The notes beneath the pieces are model-generated. The model did not search any database and was not told the DNA's origin. It saw nothing but the letters and a program-made list of their open reading frames with translations. A stretch of 64,000 nt of DNA from Facklamia sp. 7083-14-GEN3 (GTDB taxonomy: Bacteria; Bacillota; Bacilli; Lactobacillales; Aerococcaceae). Position 1 is the stretch's first letter. Each line of letters begins with the position of its first letter. Location of the stretch: the NCBI RefSeq assembly GCF_024742075.1, contig NZ_JANSGD010000004.1:124001-188000 (forward strand), given 5' to 3'. A program made the translations under genes and the position numbers. This document shows, piece by piece, positions 58,504 through 64,000 of the stretch.

Positions 58504-59994
58504 ATGATCTATAAATATTCTGACGACAGCTTAATGACTCATACCGACCTTTATCAAATCAATATGCTCAAAACATATTGGGAAAAAGGGATTGATCGAA
58601 AACATGCTGTTTTTGAGGTGTACTTTCGTAAAAATCCTTTTAGCAATGGTTATGCTATTTTCGCAGGTTTGGAAAGAGTGGTTCACTATTTAAACCAATT
58701 TCATTTTTCAGAGAGTGATTTGGATTATTTAAGAAGTCTAGAACTATATTCTGAAACATTCATTCAATACTTAGCAGAAATGAAATTAGAATTATCAGTT
58801 AGGTCCATGCGAGAAGGCGAACTTTGTTATGCAACCGAACCTTTGATGCAAGTTGAAGGGCCACTTGGTCAGTGTCAATTAGTTGAAACGGCTATCTTAA
58901 ATATAATAAATTTTCAGACTTTAATTGCCACAAAGGCATCACGTATTCGTTCTGTGGTGGGTAAAGGTGATAAAATTTCAGAATTTGGAGCTAGAAGGGC
59001 ACAAGAAATGGATGCGGCTATTTGGGGAACGCGCGCAGCCTTTATCGGTGGCTTTGATTCAACTTCTAATGTTCGAGCTGGAAAATTGTTTGGTATTCCC
59101 GTTTCTGGAACCCATGCTCATTCTTTAGTACAGGCTTATCGCGATGAGTATCAAGCTTTTAGAGCGTATGCTGAAACCCACCGAGATGTCGTCTTTTTAG
59201 TAGACACTTATGACACTTTACGTTCAGGCATGCCTATCGCTATAAAAGTAGCTAAAGAAATGGGCGATAGAATTAACTTTATAGGTGTGCGAATTGATTC
59301 AGGTGACATGGCTTACCAATCTAAAAAAATTCGTGAGCAATTAGATGAAGCTGGCTTCGCTGAAGCTCGCATTATTGCTTCCAATGATTTAGATGAAAAA
59401 ACTATTCTTAACCTGCGCATGCAAGGTGCAAAAATTAATGATTGGGGCATCGGAACGAAAATCATTACTTCTTATGACCAGCCTGCTCTAGGTGCTGTAT
59501 ATAAATTAGTTGGTATCGAAGATGACAAAGGTGAGATTGTACCGACTATAAAAATTTCTTCGAATACAGAAAAAATCACTACGCCTGGTATGAAACAAGT
59601 TTGGCGTATTACTCGTAAAAAAGATGGTAAGGTAGAAGGCGACTATATTGCTTTAATTGATGAAAGACCTGATCAACTAGACGAACTCTTTATGTTCCAT
59701 CCGGTTCACACTTATATCAATAAGACGGTTAAGGATTTTGAGGCGCGTCCACTTTTAATTGATATATATAAAGAGGGTCAGCAGGTATATGATTTACCAG
59801 ATATTTTAGCTATTAAAGAGTATTTAGATGATAAAATTAACTGCTTATGGGAAGAACACAAACGAATCTTAAATCCTCAAGTATATCCAGTGGATTTGTC
59901 TCAAAAACTATATGATTTGAAAATGGATAGTATACAAGAAGTTCGCGACCAAGTTGATTTAAGAGTTAAGGAGTTTCAGACAGATCAATTCTAA
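58504..59994 (+). CDS. pncB: Nicotinate phosphoribosyltransferase
   Basis: A 496-residue enzyme that makes nicotinate mononucleotide from nicotinate and PRPP, first step of NAD salvage. Motifs: [77 protein letters not shown] and [31 protein letters not shown] before ATG at 58504. nadE follows by 10 bases, so the two steps of NAD synthesis are co-transcribed. Confidence 0.95.
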   Translation: MIYKYSDDSLMTHTDLYQINMLKTYWEKGIDRKHAVFEVYFRKNPFSNGYAIFAGLERVVHYLNQFHFSESDLDYLRSLELYSETFIQYLAEMKLELSVRSMREGELCYATEPLMQVEGPLGQCQLVETAILNIINFQTLIATKASRIRSVVGKGDKISEFGARRAQEMDAAIWGTRAAFIGGFDSTSNVRAGKLFGIPVSGTHAHSLVQAYRDEYQAFRAYAETHRDVVFLVDTYDTLRSGMPIAIKVAKEMGDRINFIGVRIDSGDMAYQSKKIREQLDEAGFAEARIIASNDLDEKTILNLRMQGAKINDWGIGTKIITSYDQPALGAVYKLVGIEDDKGEIVPTIKISSNTEKITTPGMKQVWRITRKKDGKVEGDYIALIDERPDQLDELFMFHPVHTYINKTVKDFEARPLLIDIYKEGQQVYDLPDILAIKEYLDDKINCLWEEHKRILNPQVYPVDLSQKLYDLKMDSIQEVRDQVDLRVKEFQTDQF

Positions 59995-60004
59995 GGAGAA
60001 AATT

Positions 60005-60832
60005 ATGAGACCATTGCAAAAAGAAATTATAGAGAGTTTAAAAGTTTTGCCAACTATTGAACCAGAAGCTGAAATTAGGCGCTCTATCAAATTTTTGAAA
60101 GATTATCTCTATCAATATCCAACACTAAAGTCTCTTGTATTAGGCATTAGTGGCGGACAAGACTCTACTTTAGCAGGAAAATTATCTCAAATGGCGATTG
60201 AAGAAATGCGCACTGAAACAAACGATAGCCAGTACCAGTTTATTGCAATACGACTTCCTTATGCTGTCCAAAATGATGAAGAAGACGCTTTAAAGGCGTT
60301 AGAATTTATAGCACCGGACCGAATTTTAACTTTAAATATTGAGGAGGCTACTTTAGGCATAGTTCAAGCTTTAAACAAAGAACAAATAGAAGTTAGTGAT
60401 TTTAATAAAGGAAATATTAAAGCGAGACAGCGTATGATCATGCAATATGCAGTGGCAGGACAATTTGCGGGTGTTGTAGTAGGAAGTGACCATGCTGCAG
60501 AAAGTGTTACAGGTTTTTTTACTAAATATGGTGATGGTGCGGCGGATGTAATGCCCTTATGGCGTTTAACTAAAGACCAAGGCAAACAGTTGCTCCAATC
60601 CCTAAATTGTCCGGCAGAACTCTATCAAAAAATACCAACAGCCGATTTAGAAGAAGACCGACCAATGTTATCTGATGAAGAAGCTCTAGGTGTGTCTTAT
60701 CGGGCAATTGACCGCTATTTGACAGGATATGAAGTAAGCGACAGAGAAGCAGCAACAATTGAAAAATGGTATTTAAGTAGCCAACATAAACGTCATCTAC
60801 CGATTACTGTTTTTGACCAATTTTGGAGATGA
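60005..60832 (+). CDS. nadE: NH3-dependent NAD synthetase
   Basis: A 275-residue ammonia-using NAD synthetase. P-loop-like [14 protein letters not shown] with SGGQDS at 49-54; [20 protein letters not shown]; and the lysine/ATP motif [20 protein letters not shown]. No glutaminase domain, consistent with the ammonia-dependent short form. RBS AAGGAG before ATG. Second gene of the pncB-nadE unit; tagO-like gene follows 23 bases later. Confidence 0.96.
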   Translation: MRPLQKEIIESLKVLPTIEPEAEIRRSIKFLKDYLYQYPTLKSLVLGISGGQDSTLAGKLSQMAIEEMRTETNDSQYQFIAIRLPYAVQNDEEDALKALEFIAPDRILTLNIEEATLGIVQALNKEQIEVSDFNKGNIKARQRMIMQYAVAGQFAGVVVGSDHAAESVTGFFTKYGDGAADVMPLWRLTKDQGKQLLQSLNCPAELYQKIPTADLEEDRPMLSDEEALGVSYRAIDRYLTGYEVSDREAATIEKWYLSSQHKRHLPITVFDQFWR

Positions 60833-60855
60833 ACTTGATTTAAGGAGATGAATCG

Positions 60856-61899
60856 ATGTCCATTTTATTGGAAATAATAATGCGGGTAGTACTTGCTTTT
60901 CTATTATCATTGGCACTTTCTTATTCCTTATTAAAGCTGATTCAGTCTAAAAAGCCTCTTAATTATAAGAAAAGCGAGGATAATAGAAAAAAAACACCAC
61001 CTGCCTACGGTGGTATTGCCGTATTTATGGCTTATTGGCTAAGCTACTACTTATTAAACCCTTTTACTCTTTGGGATATTCAAGGAAGCCTTTTTGTTGC
61101 CTCTATTATTATTCTTGTAACTGGCATTTTAGATGATTATTTAAATTTATCTGCTGTAAAAAAGTCAATCGGCATACTAATCGCCTGTCATTATGTTTAT
61201 TTTTTTAGTGACATTTCTTTTTCATCCCAACTCATCAATTTTGAAGACCCATTACTATTTAGTAGCTTGAAGTATCTTTTAACTATATTATGGATTTATT
61301 TAGTAACAAACGCTTTAAATTTATTAGATGGAATTGATGGTTTAGCTTCAAGCGTCAGTCTAGTCAGTCTTCTTTCAATGGTAATCATAACTTTAGGTTT
61401 TTCTTTAACCATTCAATTGGATTTTGTATTAAAGTTATTATTTTTATTTGCATCAATTGCGGGTTTTTTAATTTTTAATTGGCCACCCGCTAAGATTATG
61501 TTGGGAGATACTGGGGCTTTATTTATTGGGTTTATGTATGCGAGCTTAACCGTAACAAATCTTAAAAATGCTAGTCTTTACTCTTTTATTTTTCCAATTC
61601 TTTTATTTGCTGTTCCGCTTTTTGATACCGTCTTTGCCTTCATGAGACGTTTACGTCAGCGCACACCAGTTACTGAAGGAGATAAAGAACACATCCACCA
61701 CCGATTACTTCGAAGAGGTTATAGTGAAAGATCAATCAATAAAATGATGATGGCTTTATCTGCCGTTTTTTCATTAATTACCCTAGCTCTTCATGCCTTC
61801 CCAGATTTTAAGTGGTTGATATGGGTGATGACAGTGGTATTAATAGTGGCAATGGTTTATTTAACTGTACATATTGGAAAAGAGTCTTCGAATAAATGA
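60856..61899 (+). CDS. tagO: Undecaprenyl-phosphate GlcNAc-1-phosphate transferase (TagO/WecA type)
   Basis: A 347-residue membrane enzyme with about ten helices. PNPT motifs: the magnesium site VTGILDDYLNL, the catalytic NALNLLDGIDGLASSVSL, GDTGALFIGFMYA and the GlcNAc-type C-terminal HIHHRLLRRGYSE. This starts wall teichoic acid or related polymer synthesis by loading GlcNAc-1-P on undecaprenyl phosphate. RBS AAGGAGAT before ATG. The identity as TagO/WecA rather than MraY rests on the HIHHRLL motif. Confidence 0.9.
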   Translation: MSILLEIIMRVVLAFLLSLALSYSLLKLIQSKKPLNYKKSEDNRKKTPPAYGGIAVFMAYWLSYYLLNPFTLWDIQGSLFVASIIILVTGILDDYLNLSAVKKSIGILIACHYVYFFSDISFSSQLINFEDPLLFSSLKYLLTILWIYLVTNALNLLDGIDGLASSVSLVSLLSMVIITLGFSLTIQLDFVLKLLFLFASIAGFLIFNWPPAKIMLGDTGALFIGFMYASLTVTNLKNASLYSFIFPILLFAVPLFDTVFAFMRRLRQRTPVTEGDKEHIHHRLLRRGYSERSINKMMMALSAVFSLITLALHAFPDFKWLIWVMTVVLIVAMVYLTVHIGKESSNK

Positions 61900-61904
61900 A
61901 AAAT

Positions 61905-62546
61905 TTATTTTTTAAAGGGCATGTCTATATCTCGATCACCTAAATTATCAATTTGAACTTGTCCGCTAAAAAAATTAACTAAGTAGCTATCAAATTCATC
62001 TAGATGGTCAGAATGAATAGCGATTGTCATTTGTATTTTTTCAAGATATTCTGTAGATAAAACTGAGGGTAGGCCTGGCATTTGGTCAAGATTATGATTA
62101 AAGCGATCAAGCTGTGCATAATCTATTTCAATTTGAAGAATCGTTTGATTAACATTTTTAATTTTTTTTGCCAATTGGCAGCTTTCACTAACCGCTTGGG
62201 TGTAAGCGCGAATTAAACCACCTGCACCTAACTTGGTTCCGCCAAAATAGCGAACAACAACAGCTGCGATAAAAGTTAATTTTTCTTGACGAAGGACTTC
62301 AAGCATCGGTAGCCCAGCTGTTCCAGTTGGCTCGCCATCATCACTCATGCGTTGGATACTTGAATCCGCTTCTAAACTAAAAGCATAACAGTGATGATTT
62401 GCTTTATAATGCTTTTTTTGTATACTGAGCAGGTGCTGATTAAATTCTTCTTCACTTTTGATGGGGATGAGATAACAAATAAAGCGTGATTTCTTTATTT
62501 CAATTTCGTGTATAATTTCTTTTTGGATACTTAAATAATTAAACAT
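61905..62546 (-). CDS. YigZ/IMPACT family protein (UPF0029)
   Basis: A 213-residue protein of the YigZ family: KKSRFICYLIPIKSEEEFNQ, HHCYAFSLEADSSIQRMSDD, GEPTGTAGLPMLEVL and VRYFGGTKLGAGGLIRAYTQ. Related to IMPACT, a translation regulator in eukaryotes; the bacterial role is not known. Its ATG at 62546 faces the degV gene at 62661, with a divergent intergenic of about 110 bases. In Bacillus the homologue yvyE also sits beside degV and comFA. Confidence 0.93.
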   Translation of the reverse strand: MFNYLSIQKEIIHEIEIKKSRFICYLIPIKSEEEFNQHLLSIQKKHYKANHHCYAFSLEADSSIQRMSDDGEPTGTAGLPMLEVLRQEKLTFIAAVVVRYFGGTKLGAGGLIRAYTQAVSESCQLAKKIKNVNQTILQIEIDYAQLDRFNHNLDQMPGLPSVLSTEYLEKIQMTIAIHSDHLDEFDSYLVNFFSGQVQIDNLGDRDIDMPFKK

Positions 62547-62660
62547 ATAGCTTTCCTTTCATTTATGTTAGGATAAGTAATAATTTTGTGATTCTTTAAA
62601 CAGTTTAACATATTTTAAAAATTAACTGATTATTAGACAGACAGGGAATGGTAGTGAAAA

Positions 62661-63545
62661 ATGAAAACAGCAATTATAGTAGATTCTACAGCATATTTAA
62701 ACCAGGAAATAGCTAGCCAACCAAACGTTTTTCAAGTCGATCTTAGTGTCATTTTTGATGATGGAACGGTTTTTAAAGATTCATCTGATATTGATCAGCA
62801 GACACGTTTTTATCAGTATATGGAGAAAAGTGATCGATTACCTAAGTCTTCTCAACCGCATCCAGGTGACTACTATCAATTAATGGATCAGATAGTTGAA
62901 GAAGGTTTTCAAGCAGTTATAGCTATCCACCTATCCTCAAAAATATCAGGAACTTTAGCTTTAGCGCAATCAGTACTAGCTGAATACCAAGATCGTATTC
63001 AAAGCTATATTATCGATTCGAAGTCTTCATGCATAGTCATTGAAGGTTTAGCAAGGAAAGCTATGAAAGGTCTCGAATCAGATAAGGATTTAGAAGATAT
63101 CGTGGCTGAACTAACTTGGCAAGCAAATCATACACAAACTTATTTGATGGTCGAAGAATTAGATAACCTAGTTAAAGGTGGCCGTTTAAATGCAGGTTTT
63201 GCTACCTTAGGCCAACTGCTTAAAATTCGCCCCTTATTACATTTTGATGAGGAAGGGAATATTCTTCTGTTTGAAAAAATCCGTACTAATAAAAAAGTCT
63301 ATGCTAGATGGATTCAATTAATTCAAGTAGCAATGGAATCCTATCCTCAAGGTGTTCAAATTATGATGACACATGCTAATGCTAAAGAAGAATGCAGTCT
63401 GGTTGTGGGATTAATAGAAAAAGAGTTATCAATAAGTGATATAGACACTAACTCAATTGGTCCTGTTATTGGGACGCATACTGGAAAAGGCTGTATTGGC
63501 CTAGCCATAATGCCTAATTACGATTCAGATAAAACAAATAAATAA
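62661..63545 (+). CDS. DegV family fatty-acid binding protein
   Basis: A 294-residue DegV protein. Motifs: IIVDSTAYLNQEIASQPNVF, SSQPHPGDYYQLMDQ, IAIHLSSKISGTLALAQSVL, YIIDSKSSCIVIEGLARKA, LVKGGRLNAGFATLGQLLKI. The family binds fatty acids and, with FakA, supplies acyl-phosphate. RBS-like AGGGAATG before ATG at 62661. Beside comFA in many Firmicutes; a terminator-like hairpin separates them. Confidence 0.92.
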   Translation: MKTAIIVDSTAYLNQEIASQPNVFQVDLSVIFDDGTVFKDSSDIDQQTRFYQYMEKSDRLPKSSQPHPGDYYQLMDQIVEEGFQAVIAIHLSSKISGTLALAQSVLAEYQDRIQSYIIDSKSSCIVIEGLARKAMKGLESDKDLEDIVAELTWQANHTQTYLMVEELDNLVKGGRLNAGFATLGQLLKIRPLLHFDEEGNILLFEKIRTNKKVYARWIQLIQVAMESYPQGVQIMMTHANAKEECSLVVGLIEKELSISDIDTNSIGPVIGTHTGKGCIGLAIMPNYDSDKTNK

Positions 63546-63558
63546 TAGCGTTAATTAC

Positions 63559-63602
63559 TCTCCTTCTGTGTACTTTATAAAAAGACACGGAAGGAGATTT
63601 TT
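63559..63602 (+). terminator. Terminator-like hairpin after degV overlapping the comFA ribosome binding site
   Basis: TCTCCTTCTGTGT (63559-63571) pairs with ACACGGAAGGAGA (63585-63597) with one G-U, followed by TTTTTG. The AAGGAG in the 3' arm is the comFA Shine-Dalgarno, 7 bases from the ATG at 63604. Confidence 0.75.
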
Positions 63603-63603
63603 G

Positions 63604-64000
63604 ATGGAGTGGAAGGAATATTTTATTGGTCAATTAATGACTCAAAAAGAAGTTGAATTGATCTGGAATAAATATTTATCTCAATCTAGCTTGAAATTAG
63701 AGACGATATTTAATCATTTATATTCTATGCCTACTATAAAAATAAAACAGAAGTATATCCTTTGTTCCAGGTGCAATTGTCAAGATCAACAACAATACTA
63801 TATGATTTCTTTTAATAAAAGTAAGATTATTTATTGTTGTGCTTGTATTCAAATGGGAAGAATAAGCAGTAGCGACTTTCTTTATTATCTACCCAATAAT
63901 AAACCATTAAAAATAAGAAATAAAAAGTCTTTTCTCACTTGGCAAGGAGAACTTTCTCCGCAGCAACATAAAGCTTCTCAAGAAGTTCTAAAACAATTAA
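63604..64000 (+). CDS. comFA: ComFA, competence DNA-uptake helicase (N-terminal part, cut by window edge)
   Basis: The frame is open for 132 codons from ATG at 63604 to the window end. It starts MEWKEYFIGQLMTQ and has the N-terminal zinc-finger region with CSRCNC and YCCACIQMGR, then TWQGELSPQQHKASQEVLKQ, the Q-motif region of this DEAD-like helicase. ComFA is an ATPase on the cytoplasmic face of the DNA-uptake machine in competent Gram-positives. It is preceded by the hairpin that contains its ribosome binding site. The helicase core lies outside the window. Confidence 0.9.
   Translation, partial: MEWKEYFIGQLMTQKEVELIWNKYLSQSSLKLETIFNHLYSMPTIKIKQKYILCSRCNCQDQQQYYMISFNKSKIIYCCACIQMGRISSSDFLYYLPNNKPLKIRNKKSFLTWQGELSPQQHKASQEVLKQL

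Overview
The window is a stretch of chromosome from a low-GC Gram-positive bacterium, most likely a member of Lactobacillales (an Aerococcaceae- or Carnobacteriaceae-like relative; genus not determined). The reasons are the Firmicutes gene order dnaX-ybaB-recR-tmk-darA-holB-yabA-trmN6-yazA-rsmI, an AdcC-type zinc ABC transporter, a delta subunit of RNA polymerase, a methionine T-box, a PyrR attenuator, strong AGGAGG-type ribosome binding sites, frequent TTG/GTG starts and AT-rich intergenic DNA. Almost all of it is core genome. I see no insertion sequence, prophage, CRISPR array or rRNA operon.

Layout. 1-1163 (minus): end of a SUF iron-sulfur cluster operon (sufC, sufD cut by the edge). 1327-10641 (plus): clamp loader and replication/recombination genes, then RNA methylation and a DNA glycosylase. 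10712-14258 (minus): CdaR-type regulator, MsmK-type ABC ATPase, MscL, FAD amino-acid oxidase-like protein. 14340-19083 (plus): nitroreductase, a T-box controlled methionine transporter metNIQ, and a membrane protein with a long acidic tail. 19155-21859 (minus): Nudix, HD hydrolase, LipL. 21975-28068 (plus): tRNA-Arg, DUF1934, rpoE, a HEPN-like protein, murA, rho, a TcaA-like zinc-ribbon protein. 28211-30563 (plus): DUF969-DUF979-pcp behind twin palindromes. 30650-35275 (minus): amino acid ABC transporter, AbgT transporter, ribosomal protein L31 type B. 35476-42375 (plus): CoA-type Nudix, PgeF, a TIM-barrel protein, transketolase, cardiolipin synthase, YpfJ peptidase. 42428-43843 (minus): PepD. 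44087-45364 (plus): sigma-54. 45408-46091 (minus): lipoprotein. 46343-64000 (plus): PyrR-attenuated uracil permease, YugP peptidase, a DUF697 GTPase, zinc transporter adcA-adcC-adcB with a Zur-like box, purR-glmU-prs, a sugar-phosphate transferase, pncB-nadE, a TagO/WecA enzyme, YigZ (minus strand), DegV, and the start of comFA.

Several regulatory circuits can be read directly: a Met-specifying T-box before metN, a complete PyrR attenuator before the uracil permease, a GTAAT-T-ATTAC box at the zinc operon, and two GTTATAAC palindromes 22 bp apart before the DUF969-DUF979-pcp operon. The zinc box and the zinc-free L31 protein together suggest a zinc-sparing response.

The candidates most worth follow-up are the small HEPN-motif protein upstream of murA, the DUF969/DUF979/Pcp transport-plus-peptidase operon with its operators, the absence of the lipoprotein cysteine from three predicted secreted proteins (MetQ, AdcA and a DUF6612-like protein), and the comFA ribosome binding site buried in a terminator-like hairpin. 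No clearly new multi-gene defence or mobile system is visible.
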